Below, piece by piece: positions 51,889 through 60,626 of a stretch of DNA of 64,000 nucleotides (position 1 is the first letter of the stretch; each line of letters starts with the position of its first letter). Under the pieces are notes generated by a model. It worked only from the letters and a program-made list of their open reading frames with translations. It had not been told where the DNA came from and did not search any database. The translations under genes and the position numbers were made by a program. The stretch is from the NCBI GenBank assembly GCA_963773155.1, contig CAVZAB010000019.1, forward strand, positions 62,001 through 126,000. Reading direction: 5' to 3'. The stretch comes from CAVZAB01 sp963773155 (lineage in GTDB: Bacteria > Pseudomonadota > Alphaproteobacteria > Rhizobiales > Beijerinckiaceae).

Positions 51889-52548
51889 CTATAAAATGCC
51901 GTGGCGAGCGAAGACTTCGGCCAGCTTGTCGCCTCGCGCCAGTTCCTGCAGGGTTTGGCGTTCGCCGCTGACTTTTTTGAAGGCTAGGCGCAGAACTTCC
52001 GCCTCGACCAGTTGAGGCAAAACGACCACGCCATCTGCATCGCCAAAGATTAGGTCGCCTGGATTGACGAGAACGCCGCCGCAGCGGATTGGCACATCGA
52101 TCGCCATGATCTTGCCGCGGCCCTTGGAATCCAGCGGCGCTATGCCGCCATGGAAGACTGGAAAGCCCATGGTGCGAATGCCTTTGACATCCCTGACACA
52201 GCCGTCCATCAGGGCGCCGGCGGCTCCGCGAGCCTTGGCCGCGGTGCTCAGCAATTCTCCCCAGGGAGCGATCCGCGCCGGATTGCTGCAAGCAAAGACG
52301 GGGATCTCGCCCGACTTGAGGCTGTCGATGAGTGCGATCTCCAATTCGTAGGGATTGGCGTCTGGCTCGACATAATAGACTTCCATGAACGCCCCCGTCC
52401 TGGCCCTGCCGACCATGACGAGGGATTCATCGAGTGGACGGATTCGCGGAGGCAGCGCCTGATCGGCATAGCCCAGCTGGTCGAGACAGTCGGACAGGAC
52501 CGAAGCAAACAATTTGGCGGCGATCTGCTCTAGCGAGGCTGTGACCAT
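51889..52548 (-). CDS. RraA-family protein (aldolase/decarboxylase-like)
   Basis: A 219-residue protein of the RraA/HMG-aldolase/dimethylmenaquinone-methyltransferase-like fold. It has SDCLDQLGYADQALPPRI near residue 18, GELLSTAAKARGAAGALMDG followed by CVRD near residue 102 (the GxxxxxAxxxGxxGxVxDGxxRD signature with the metal-binding Asp) and PGDLIFGDADGVVVLP near residue 165. In catabolic operons this fold acts as an aldolase or oxaloacetate-type decarboxylase on branched hydroxy-keto acids. RNase E regulation is unlikely here. It is placed between the two MR/MLE genes. Confidence 0.88.
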   Translation of the reverse strand: MVTASLEQIAAKLFASVLSDCLDQLGYADQALPPRIRPLDESLVMVGRARTGAFMEVYYVEPDANPYELEIALIDSLKSGEIPVFACSNPARIAPWGELLSTAAKARGAAGALMDGCVRDVKGIRTMGFPVFHGGIAPLDSKGRGKIMAIDVPIRCGGVLVNPGDLIFGDADGVVVLPQLVEAEVLRLAFKKVSGERQTLQELARGDKLAEVFARHGIL

Positions 52549-52662
52549 GCGATACTCCCCCGAAGCCGTAAGAATCCCCGTAGCGCATGCTTCAGGAATT
52601 CCGATTGTCCGTCAAGGCGACCCGATCGTGTCATTTCGGCAAGACGCGAACGCATTGCCTGA

Positions 52663-53775
52663 TCAGCGAACCAGATATTTGTCGATAATAGCCTCGTTCG
52701 GTTCGACGCCGAGCCCGGGTTCGGACGGCAGATGGGCGTAGCCGTCCCTGATGGTCACCGGTCGTTTGGCCAGACTGCGCGAGATTTCGCTCGGCTCGAC
52801 GCAATATTCCATGACCAGGGCATTGTCGATTGCACAGAGAAAATGCAGCGATGCAGCGGTATTGATGTCGGTCGTAAAATTATGATTGCAGACTTTGCGG
52901 CCGCGCCGCGCCGCATAGGCGGCAATCTGCATCGACTGGGTGAACCCGCATCGTGTCAGGTCGATTTGCACTATGTCAACGCCGCCCTCGTCGATCAGCC
53001 GTTCGAAACCGGCGACTGAACACTCCTCCTCGCCGGCTGCTATGTGCTGGATGCAGGCGCGCGAAACCTTGCCGTAGCCGGAAAGGTTGTCGGGATGCAG
53101 CGGCTCCTCTATCCAGAACAAACGGTAGGGTTCAAATAGGCGGGCCCGGCGAATGGTCGTCTTGGCGTCCCAGACCAATCCGACATCCAGCATGAAATCA
53201 TTGCTGTCGCCGATGGCGCGCCGGACGGCCTCGATGTAGCGAAGGTCGCTCGCTTCGTCCCGCCCAAATGGCTCCCAGCCGAACTTCACGCCGGTATGGC
53301 CGGTATCGACGGCGCGCTTGGCCCGCTCGACCGTTGCATCGACGGTAAACTGAAACATATTGGACGAGTAGACGCGCATCTTGTCGCGCAAAGCGCCGCC
53401 GAGGAGTTCGGCGATTGGCTTGCCAAGGGCTTTGCCCTTAATGTCCCATAGCGCGATATCGACGCCGGCCATCGCCTGGATCGCGGCGCCGCCACGACCA
53501 TAATAGAGCGTCGCCTGGTACATTTTGTTCCATAATTTCGTCGTTTGCAGTGGATCCTCGCCAAGTAGCACCTCGCGCAAACCGCTGGCGATCGTGTGCG
53601 AGTACGGTGCATCGATCACTGCCTTGGCAACCAACGGCGATCCATCCACTTCGCCCCACCCGATTATGCCATTGTCGGTCGTCACCTTGACGAGCAGGGC
53701 GTCCTGCGAACTGTCCGTTCGTTTCTGAATTTGTGGGAGCGTGAGGTACAAAGCTTGGACGTCGGTGATTTTCAT
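52663..53775 (-). CDS. Mandelate racemase/muconate lactonizing enzyme family protein (B)
   Basis: A 370-residue enolase-superfamily enzyme. Predicted ligands are D197 (DFMLDVGLVWD), E223 (FWIEEPLHPD) and E249 (HIAAGEEEC), with H299 (CNHNF) as barrel-end base. The second-strand Lys is again single, K164 in TGVKFGWEPFG, as in paralogue A. The ATG at 53775 has GGGAGG 8 bases upstream. It heads the minus-strand operon and diverges from the amino-acid-type ABC transporter. Both MR/MLE paralogues share the KFGWxPFG motif, so they probably act on related substrates of one pathway. Confidence 0.9.
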   Translation of the reverse strand: MKITDVQALYLTLPQIQKRTDSSQDALLVKVTTDNGIIGWGEVDGSPLVAKAVIDAPYSHTIASGLREVLLGEDPLQTTKLWNKMYQATLYYGRGGAAIQAMAGVDIALWDIKGKALGKPIAELLGGALRDKMRVYSSNMFQFTVDATVERAKRAVDTGHTGVKFGWEPFGRDEASDLRYIEAVRRAIGDSNDFMLDVGLVWDAKTTIRRARLFEPYRLFWIEEPLHPDNLSGYGKVSRACIQHIAAGEEECSVAGFERLIDEGGVDIVQIDLTRCGFTQSMQIAAYAARRGRKVCNHNFTTDINTAASLHFLCAIDNALVMEYCVEPSEISRSLAKRPVTIRDGYAHLPSEPGLGVEPNEAIIDKYLVR

Positions 53776-54058
53776 TATTGCGCCTCCCTTGGCGTTCCCG
53801 GGTACCGGTGAGTATAAGCCTCCCCGGCGCCCTATGTTTGCCCATTTGTCGCTTGCCAACAAGCATTTGTATGCTACGCTCCTTGGCCGCTTTTAATCAT
53901 CAACTCCGCGACAAGCAGGCAAAGAACGAGACTGGGAGCAAGAGCCCGCCAACGTTTGTTAAGGGCTCTGTTTCTTGTGTGGACTTTCGGGTCTCTTGCT
54001 TTGCTGTGCCGAAAAATGGCGGCGATACAATCAGCGGACATAACAGGAGGGATTGGTC

Positions 54059-54937
54059 GTGACCTCAGCCCATAAACTGGCTCTTGCGCTCAGCGTGACA
54101 AGCCTATTGGCCGTGTCGGCGGCACGCGCCCAAGAGCAGAAGTTCTTCTTTGAAACCCAGCCCATGTTTGACAATTGCGGGGATGGGTCACTTGCCAAGG
54201 CACAGAAGGAAGGCATTACGCTCGGCTTCTCGCAAAATCCACCTGAGGCCATGCTCGACGAAAAGACAAAAGATGCCAGCGGTATTGACTGGGAGATCAA
54301 CAAGGGCGTGCTCGATTGGCTTGGCGTGAAGACCATCAAGACTGAATGGATGCCATGGGAATCGCAGGTCCCCGCATTGCTGTCGAAGCGCACCGATGTT
54401 ATTGCCGGGAATATTCATGTTAATCCCGAACGAGTCAAAGTCATTAGCTTTTCCGGTCCGGCCTATTGGTACGGGCCTGTCGTCGTCGTCGGCAAGGGCA
54501 ATCCGCTGGGGATCAAAGGCTACGACGATCTGAAAGGGAAGAAGATCGGTACGATTTCGGGATCGGCGGCCGATTTCTATTTGCGACGCATCGGCGTCGA
54601 AACGACGGCTTTCAAGAGCGAGATCGAAGAATTGCAAAGCCTAAATCAGGGTCGCCTCGACGCCGTTTTGGAAGATGATCTTGTTTACCTGGAATTTGCC
54701 AAAGCCAATCCGCAGAACAATCTTCTTCCGCTTTGGGATATTGCGACGCCTGCCGATATCATCAATGGTGGCGGCTATGGTATGGCCCGGTTTGCGCTGC
54801 GCAAGGAAGATTGTTCGCTTCGCGTCGCCTATACGACGGCGCTGGCTGAAATGCGGGCGAACGGCATGGTCAGCGCGATTTTGAAGAAATACGGCCTCGG
54901 TGACCGTAATCTCAGCATGTACAAATTGAATCCTTAA
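54059..54937 (+). CDS. Polar-amino-acid-type ABC transporter substrate-binding protein
   Basis: A 292-residue family-3 binding protein. The signal peptide covers residues 1-25 (KLALALSVTSLLAVSAARAQ). The mature part shows DASGIDWEINKGVLDWLG, then RTDVIAGNIHVNPERVKVIS (family-3 consensus) and GYDDLKGKKIGTISGSAADF. I choose GTG at 54059 since AGGAGG lies 8 bases upstream; a TTG at 54053 is too close to it. It starts the plus-strand transporter operon. The ligand may be the acid degraded by the divergent enolase-type operon rather than an amino acid. Confidence 0.9.
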   Translation: MTSAHKLALALSVTSLLAVSAARAQEQKFFFETQPMFDNCGDGSLAKAQKEGITLGFSQNPPEAMLDEKTKDASGIDWEINKGVLDWLGVKTIKTEWMPWESQVPALLSKRTDVIAGNIHVNPERVKVISFSGPAYWYGPVVVVGKGNPLGIKGYDDLKGKKIGTISGSAADFYLRRIGVETTAFKSEIEELQSLNQGRLDAVLEDDLVYLEFAKANPQNNLLPLWDIATPADIINGGGYGMARFALRKEDCSLRVAYTTALAEMRANGMVSAILKKYGLGDRNLSMYKLNP

Positions 54938-54944
54938 AGCCAAT

Positions 54945-54974
54945 TGCGGTCACGACCCCGGGGCCGTGACCGCA
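54945..54974. promoter_or_regulatory. Strong hairpin between binding-protein and permease genes
   Basis: A perfect 10-bp stem, TGCGGTCACG pairing with CGTGACCGCA, encloses ACCCCGGGGC, whose CCCC and GGGG can pair as well, giving an almost fully paired 30-base hairpin. It has no T-run. In this position hairpins usually protect the binding-protein mRNA or reduce read-through, giving more binding protein than permease. Confidence 0.8.
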
Positions 54975-54982
54975 GCCACGCA

Positions 54983-55657
54983 ATGGAACTTTTCAATCCC
55001 GCGATAGCGCTGGCCAATCTGGGACCACTGCTGGCAGGTCTCGTGCTGACCATCGAGCTCACGTTCGTCGTCATCGCTCTCAGCCTTGTTTTCGCACTAT
55101 TGGTCGCGCTTGGCGGGATGTCGCGCATTCGTCCGCTGCAATGGCTGGTAAAAGCCTATATCGAAGCCATCCGCGGCACGCCCCTGTTGTTGCAGCTCGT
55201 CTACATCTATTACGTGTTGCCGGAAGTGGGAATCCGTCTCAACTCATTCACCGCTGGTGTCGTCGCCCTTACGCTTAATTATTCCGCCTATATCTCCGAG
55301 GTTTATCGGGGTGGCATACAAGCGATTTCGCGCGGCCAGCACGATGCTGCCGCGGCTCTCGGGATGACCGGTGCGCTTGCGATGCGCCGCATCATTCTGC
55401 CGCAAGCGATCCGATTGGTCATTCCTTCGCTGGGCAATTATTTCATTTCCTTGTTCAAGGATACCGCCCTGTGTTCGGTGGTCAGTATCCAGGAGGTGCT
55501 GTTTACCGCCCAGATTTTGGCGGCGCAAAATTTCCAATATTTCACCCTCTACACGGTCGTCGGCATCATGTATTTCGCCGTGAGCTTTCCGGCGGCGCGA
55601 TTGGTCGGCTATCTTGAGCGTGTTACGCGGGCGGGCTACGCGCGGAGGCGCCGATGA
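54983..55657 (+). CDS. Polar-amino-acid-type ABC transporter permease
   Basis: A 224-residue HisM/GlnP-type permease with about five helices and the EAA loop AAALGMTGALAMRRIILPQAIR near residue 135 (AxxLGMxxxxAxxxVxLPQAxR consensus); the EAIRGTPLLLQLVYIYY segment near residue 62 is also diagnostic. The ATG at 54983 follows the hairpin; an upstream in-frame start lies inside the hairpin and is unlikely. Its stop overlaps the ATPase start (ATGA). Confidence 0.92.
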   Translation: MELFNPAIALANLGPLLAGLVLTIELTFVVIALSLVFALLVALGGMSRIRPLQWLVKAYIEAIRGTPLLLQLVYIYYVLPEVGIRLNSFTAGVVALTLNYSAYISEVYRGGIQAISRGQHDAAAALGMTGALAMRRIILPQAIRLVIPSLGNYFISLFKDTALCSVVSIQEVLFTAQILAAQNFQYFTLYTVVGIMYFAVSFPAARLVGYLERVTRAGYARRRR

Positions 55658-56457
55658 GCGGCAGCAATGGTCCCGCGCCGGGCCACTCCGAGCGTCTGAT
55701 GCTGGAAATTCAGGATTTGCACAAATATTTCGGCGATCTACACGTTTTGCAGGGCATCAACCTGTCGGTCAGAGTCGGCGAGGTCGTCTGCGTGATCGGA
55801 CCCTCCGGTAGCGGCAAGTCGACTTTGCTGCGCTGCATCAACCATCTCGAAATTGCCCAAAGGGGCTGTATTCGCATCGATGGTCAGATCGCCTATCGCG
55901 ACGGCATTGATGAAAAATCACGCGCCCATTCCAATCGGCGGATAGCCGCGGTCAGGGCCGAGGTCGGGATGGTCTTCCAGCATTTCAACCTCTTCCCGCA
56001 TCTGACGGTGATTGGCAATATTGTTGAAGCGCCTGTGCATGTCCTTCGTCGTCCGCCTGAAACGGCGCGGCGACGGGCTATGGAACTCCTCGACCAGGTC
56101 GGCTTGGCCGACAAGGCCAATGCCTATCCGGAACAATTGTCGGGCGGCCAGCAGCAGCGCGCGGCAATCGCCAGGGCCCTAGCCATGGACCCCAAGGCCA
56201 TGCTGTTCGACGAGGCGACTAGCGCGCTCGACCCCGAATTGATTCACGAAGTCCTCAGCGTCATGCGTGATCTCGCCGAAGGGGGGATGACGATGTTAGT
56301 GGTCACCCATGAAATGAATTTCGCCCGACAGGTGGCCGCGCGGGTGATTTTCATGGACGAGGGCAGGATTGTCGAGGAGGGGACACCACAGCAGATCTTC
56401 GGCGCGCCAGTGGAAAGGCGCACCCAGGAATTCCTGCGAAATGTCCTTGGGCATTGA
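55654..56457 (+). CDS. Polar-amino-acid-type ABC transporter ATP-binding protein
   Basis: A 267-residue GlnQ/HisP-type ATPase: Walker A GPSGSGKST, Q-loop VGMVFQHFNLFPHLTV, signature LSGGQQQRAAIARAL, Walker B AMLFDEATSALDPE and switch His in VVTHEMNFAR. The FQHFNLFPH motif is diagnostic for the polar amino acid class. ATG at 55654 overlaps the permease stop. It completes the three-gene transporter; a TPR gene follows after 66 bases. Confidence 0.93.
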   Translation: MSGSNGPAPGHSERLMLEIQDLHKYFGDLHVLQGINLSVRVGEVVCVIGPSGSGKSTLLRCINHLEIAQRGCIRIDGQIAYRDGIDEKSRAHSNRRIAAVRAEVGMVFQHFNLFPHLTVIGNIVEAPVHVLRRPPETARRRAMELLDQVGLADKANAYPEQLSGGQQQRAAIARALAMDPKAMLFDEATSALDPELIHEVLSVMRDLAEGGMTMLVVTHEMNFARQVAARVIFMDEGRIVEEGTPQQIFGAPVERRTQEFLRNVLGH

Positions 56458-56523
56458 GGCGGCCATTCACCTCCTGATAGGAAATTGTGTGGGACTGTCT
56501 GACCGACGGGAGCAACATGCCAA

Positions 56524-57525
56524 ATGGCCAATGGTCTGGTCCTCGCATTAAACGAATTGCGCGCCGGCGACCTCGATCAGGCCGAGAGGCTTGCCGAACG
56601 AATCGTCGAAGAATCCCCTGATGATCCGGGTGGGCCGTTGCTTTTGGCAAATATTGCGTTGCGGCGAGGAAATTATCCCGAGGCTTCCCGTTGGGCTAGC
56701 CTTAGTCTTGGGCTACGGGATGACCACCCTCCCGCATTGCTCGCCGCGGGACGAGCCGCCCGCGCTCAGAATCAGCTGCTGCAAGCGGCCGCATTCTTTC
56801 GTCGCGCCGGCGAATTGCTGCCTGATCGACCCGAACCTGCATTTCTCCTCTGTGCCGTCCAACTTGAGTCCGGCGAACCCGGTGCAAATTCGAGCCTCGA
56901 GCGGATCCTACGCAAGTTTCCATTCCATGCGGAAGGTTGGAATGACATTGGCGTAAGTTTGCGCAAGAAGAAGAAACTTGAGGCGGCTGCGGTGGCATTT
57001 GCTCGGGCAACGGCCGGTTTATCTTCGGCCAGCACTTGCATCAATCTAGGATCAACGCTGCTGGCGCTTGGTCGCCCAAGCGAGGCGCTGCCGGCGTTTC
57101 GCAAAGCGGCCGCCTTAGACAATGCGTCTGTGGAGGCCCTTGTGTCGATCGCCGAATGCTTACGCCAAACGGGCGCGCTGCAAGAAGCTCGTGAACAACT
57201 CGTTCATCTTGCTGCCTTGCGACCAGCAGACGCTACTGTTCTGTTCAGCTTGGGCCTAGTATGTGATGATCTTGGCGATAGCGCAGCAGCGATTGAGGCA
57301 TACCGCCGCTGCGTTGGCGCGCAAGCCAACCTGGCCAAGGCCCATTTCAATCTTGGCCTGACGATCCAACAGACCGGCGATATGGCCGAGGCTTTGGCGT
57401 GTTATCGCCGGGCGATCCAGGCGGAGCCGGAGACATTCGGACGTATTGCGCAGGCACTTTGTTCAGCCAAGCAGGGGCAGCTTTGGCTGAATCTCGGCCG
57501 GTTGCGCCGTTCACTTGCGGGTTGA
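56524..57525 (+). CDS. Tetratricopeptide-repeat protein
   Basis: A 333-residue protein built of about nine TPR units, e.g. GDLDQAERLAERIVEESPDD near residue 15, GRPSEALPAFRKAAALDNAS near 180 and GDMAEALACYRRAIQAEPET near 285. No signal peptide, membrane segment or enzymatic domain is seen, so it is a cytoplasmic scaffold. It follows the ABC transporter in the same direction. Its 3' end overlaps the end of the convergent hypothetical gene by 15 bases. Confidence 0.85.
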   Translation: MANGLVLALNELRAGDLDQAERLAERIVEESPDDPGGPLLLANIALRRGNYPEASRWASLSLGLRDDHPPALLAAGRAARAQNQLLQAAAFFRRAGELLPDRPEPAFLLCAVQLESGEPGANSSLERILRKFPFHAEGWNDIGVSLRKKKKLEAAAVAFARATAGLSSASTCINLGSTLLALGRPSEALPAFRKAAALDNASVEALVSIAECLRQTGALQEAREQLVHLAALRPADATVLFSLGLVCDDLGDSAAAIEAYRRCVGAQANLAKAHFNLGLTIQQTGDMAEALACYRRAIQAEPETFGRIAQALCSAKQGQLWLNLGRLRRSLAG

Positions 57526-58227
57526 GGCCTTGCGCCTGGCTCGGAAGCGCCGCCGATAGACACCCGGACCGGCGAGCAATGCATCCGCCGTGCTCTGGTA
57601 GCGTCGACTTCCCTCAGGCGATAGCGCTTTGTAGTGGAGATCGAGGGTCTCACGCGCTACCGGAAAGCATTGCGCCACCGGCGTCCCGCGCGCAAGTACC
57701 CCTTCGAAATCGGGATTGGTCCATACCGAGGGAAAAAGCACGCCAACGTCTCGAAAGCGGTCGCAGTCGACAAGTCCGGTCAGCAGCCTAAACGGCAGAT
57801 CTGCGCGGTTGATTGGGTGCGTTGCAAACAGGGAATAACCCGGCTCGAGTTCGATGGTCCAGAAACTGTTGAATTTTACGATCGCCATATCGGCGTCGAA
57901 AAACGGCGTTCCGACAACTTGCGCCGGCACGTGGAAACTCAATGGAGCATTCGGATGAGAGCCGACAGTCAGAGGCGGCCGGTCCCACTCCCACGATAAC
58001 ACGCCGTCTCGAACTGTAACGTCGCAAGGCAGCGGTATGATAAAGCCGTGCGACATGGCGTCAACGAAAGGTGGGCATTGTTTGACGGTTCGAACATCTT
58101 GCCCATGCGTGTCTGAATAGGCCAAGGCGGGCATTTGGCGGAGCCAATCCGGCAATAGACTGCGCGCCGGGACCGGACGAATCAGCGTTTCCACTAGTGC
58201 CGGGTCGCACCGAAAGACAATCTGCAT
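57511..58227 (-). CDS. Conserved hypothetical protein (DUF6065-like)
   Basis: A 238-residue soluble protein. Conserved-looking blocks are CPPFVDAMSHGFIIPLPCDV near residue 51, VVGTPFFDADMAIVKFNSFW near 103, TIELEPGYSLFATHPINRAD near 123 and VWTNPDFEGVLARGTPVAQC near 167. This order matches a widespread family of unknown function (I recall it as DUF6065) often found near TPR or sulfotransferase-like genes. There is no catalytic motif I can name. It converges with and overlaps the TPR gene. Confidence 0.7.
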   Translation of the reverse strand: MQIVFRCDPALVETLIRPVPARSLLPDWLRQMPALAYSDTHGQDVRTVKQCPPFVDAMSHGFIIPLPCDVTVRDGVLSWEWDRPPLTVGSHPNAPLSFHVPAQVVGTPFFDADMAIVKFNSFWTIELEPGYSLFATHPINRADLPFRLLTGLVDCDRFRDVGVLFPSVWTNPDFEGVLARGTPVAQCFPVARETLDLHYKALSPEGSRRYQSTADALLAGPGVYRRRFRARRKASTRK

Positions 58228-58428
58228 TGCTAGGCCCGCATTGGAAAAAAAGTGTTCTCCCTAGTCGCCATTTCGCCCGGGCGCTCCTCAGTCTGCGTGA
58301 GCAAGTTTGGCTCTATGTCACAGAAAGGCATTTTTCGGCAGGATAGAGGCCCAACGCTTGTGCGGCAATATGTTCGAATGCAAATGCCAACGGGCACGTT
58401 GTCCGCCGTTAGCAGCTTGCTGCGAAAA

Positions 58429-58452
58429 GCAAGGGGGGTAAGACCCCCTTGC
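58429..58452 (-). terminator. Rho-independent terminator of the glycerol operon
   Basis: A 9-bp perfect stem, GCAAGGGGG with CCCCCTTGC, and a 6-base loop, followed on the minus strand by TTTTCGC. It lies 20 bases beyond the glpV stop codon and would end the glpSTPQUV transcript. Confidence 0.85.
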
Positions 58453-58471
58453 TCCTATTCGGTGAGTTGCG

Positions 58472-60217
58472 TCAGCCCTTTTTCGGAGGCGTGGCGGGCC
58501 AGCTCTTGATCAGTGTGTCGTAATCGATTGTCTCACCTTTCGGCTTTTCATTGGCGAGTTTCGGCTGCGGGGCGATGTTGCCATCCTTCTTGCTCTTTTC
58601 ATACCAGAACTCCGCCGTTTCCTTCTTGTTCAGCTTCGGTCCGCAATCACCTTGCACGCCAGATTTCTCGAGACGTTCAAGAACTGAATCCTGGGCCGCT
58701 GCCAAAGCGTCCATCGCCTGTTGCGGGGTTTTGGCTCCCGATGACGCATCGCCGATATTCTGCCACCACAATTGGGCCAGCTTGGGATAGTCGGGAACGT
58801 TCACCCCGGTCGGTGTCCACTGGACCCTGGCCGGCGAGCGATAGAACTCGATCAAGCCACCAAGCTTTGGTGCCCGTTCGGTGAACGACTTGTCCCAAAT
58901 ATCGCTTTCCCGAATGAAGGTCAGCCCGACATGGCTCTTCTTAAGGGAAACGGTCTTCGAGACAATGAACTGCTGATAGAGCCAGGCTGCCTTTCTCCGC
59001 TCGAGTGGCGTCGACTTCAACAGCGTAAGCGATCCCACATCCTGGTAGCCGAGCTTCATTCCATCCTTCCAATATGCGCCGTGCGGCGAAGGTGCCATGC
59101 GCCACTTTGGCGTGCCATCGGCGTTCATGACCGGCAGACCCGGCTTGACCATGTCGGCGGTAAATGCCGTGTACCAGAAGATCTGCTGCGCAATATTTCC
59201 TTGGGCCGGGACCGGGCCAGCTTCCGAGAAGGTCATGCCCTGGGCCTGAGGAGGTGAGTATTTCTTCAGCCATTCCAGATATTTGGCGATGGAATAAACG
59301 GCCGCGGGGCCATTCACGTCGCCGCCGCGTTCGACGGAGGAGCCGACCGGCCGGCACCCTTCCATCCTTATGCCCCACTCATCGACGGGAATCCCATTTG
59401 GTATGCCCTTGTCGCCATTGCCGGCCATCGAAAGCCAGGCGTCGGTAAAGCGCCAACCGAGCGAGGGGTCCTTCTTGCCGTAATCCATGTGGCCGAAAAC
59501 CTTGACCCCATCGATCTCTTTGACGTCGTTGGTGAAGAAATCCGCGATGTCCTCGTAGGCCGACCAATTGACCGGAACGCCGAGCTCATAGCCGTACTTG
59601 GCCTTGAATTTTTCCTTTATGTCTGGCCGGGTGAACCAATCGTATCTGAACCAGTAGAGGTTGGCGAATTGCTGATCAGGCAATTGGAAGAGTTTCCCGT
59701 CCGTCCAGGTTGTGAACGACTTGCCGATGAAATCATTGACGTCGAGCATGGGATCGGTAACGTCCTTGCCGTCGCCCGCCATCCAATCGGTCAGGTTAAC
59801 TGTTTGATTGTACCTTGGGTGCGTGCCTATGAAATCAGAATCGTTGATCCAGGCGTCATAGACATTCTTGCCTGATTGCATTTGAGTTTGAATTTTCTCA
59901 ACGACGTCGCCTTCCTGTATGACATCGTGTTTAACTTTGATTCCGGTTATGTCGGCAAAGGCCTTTGCCAATACCTTAAATTCGTATTCGTGCACGGTCA
60001 GCGTTTCCGAGACCGCTGCAATCTCCATGCCGGCAAAGGGCTTGGCGGCATTTATGAACCATTCCATCTCCTTCAGTTGCTCTTCCTTCGAAAGCGTAGA
60101 AGGTTGAAATTCTGTTTCGATATATTTTTTCGCCTCCTCTATGCCGGCAAAGGCCGGCGCTACAGCAAGGATCATACCGACGGCCGTTGCAGTCGAAAGT
60201 AGATTTAGTTTGCGCAT
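58472..60217 (-). CDS. glpV: Glycerol ABC transporter substrate-binding protein
   Basis: A 581-residue periplasmic protein, much longer than usual sugar-binding proteins but normal for GlpV. It has a signal peptide (LLSTATAVGMILAVAPAFAG), then TLTVHEYEFKVLAKAFADIT, the metal/ligand-side GKLFQLPDQQFANLYWFRYD and HVGLTFIRESDIWDKSFTER late in the chain. Its place at the end of the glpS-T-P-Q-U-V order matches the glycerol uptake operon described in Rhizobium leguminosarum. A terminator follows. Ligand inferred as glycerol from operon identity. Confidence 0.9.
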   Translation of the reverse strand: MRKLNLLSTATAVGMILAVAPAFAGIEEAKKYIETEFQPSTLSKEEQLKEMEWFINAAKPFAGMEIAAVSETLTVHEYEFKVLAKAFADITGIKVKHDVIQEGDVVEKIQTQMQSGKNVYDAWINDSDFIGTHPRYNQTVNLTDWMAGDGKDVTDPMLDVNDFIGKSFTTWTDGKLFQLPDQQFANLYWFRYDWFTRPDIKEKFKAKYGYELGVPVNWSAYEDIADFFTNDVKEIDGVKVFGHMDYGKKDPSLGWRFTDAWLSMAGNGDKGIPNGIPVDEWGIRMEGCRPVGSSVERGGDVNGPAAVYSIAKYLEWLKKYSPPQAQGMTFSEAGPVPAQGNIAQQIFWYTAFTADMVKPGLPVMNADGTPKWRMAPSPHGAYWKDGMKLGYQDVGSLTLLKSTPLERRKAAWLYQQFIVSKTVSLKKSHVGLTFIRESDIWDKSFTERAPKLGGLIEFYRSPARVQWTPTGVNVPDYPKLAQLWWQNIGDASSGAKTPQQAMDALAAAQDSVLERLEKSGVQGDCGPKLNKKETAEFWYEKSKKDGNIAPQPKLANEKPKGETIDYDTLIKSWPATPPKKG

Positions 60218-60298
60218 AGGGTGTTTCTCCTTTTCAAGTCCCGTTGCTTATCTCATAGCATTCGACCAATGCTGGGTTAGACCCAGTTCTTAATGGAC

Positions 60299-60616
60299 CT
60301 AGACGAAACGAAAGACCGCCGCGCCGTAGATCATCGCTATGCCGACCGCCCACCAGAGATTGACTTCCTTGATACCGACGGCAGTCGAACCGGCAATCCA
60401 AATTAGGCAGATAAAGGCGCTGCCAAGCAGCGTAATGAACAGGCGATCGCCACGAGTTGACGGTATTCGCAATATCCCCTTGCGAGGTTCTTCCGGGAAA
60501 AAAACTGCAAGCAGCGTCATGACCGTTAAGGCTGCAGCGATCAGCACAAAAAAGATCGCCGTCTGCCAAGTCCAGGCCATCCATGCAAAGTCGAGTGTGT
60601 CAAACCAGCTTGCCAT
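60299..60616 (-). CDS. glpU: Small membrane protein of the glycerol ABC operon (DUF2160)
   Basis: A 105-residue protein with three hydrophobic segments (WQTAIFFVLIAAALTVMTLL, LFITLLGSAFICLIWIAGS and WWAVGIAMIYGAAVFRFV) and the conserved IPSTRGDRLF between the first two. This is the DUF2160 protein found between glpQ and glpV in rhizobial operons; its role is unknown. I start it at the ATG at 60616, preceded by AGGGGAAA. Confidence 0.88.
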   Translation of the reverse strand: MASWFDTLDFAWMAWTWQTAIFFVLIAAALTVMTLLAVFFPEEPRKGILRIPSTRGDRLFITLLGSAFICLIWIAGSTAVGIKEVNLWWAVGIAMIYGAAVFRFV

Positions 60617-60626
60617 AAAGTTTCCC

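Noticed and set aside
58240..58420. Extra small genes between the DUF6065-like gene and the glp operon
   Set aside because: Frames are short and motif-free; only the terminator at 58429-58452 is convincing.
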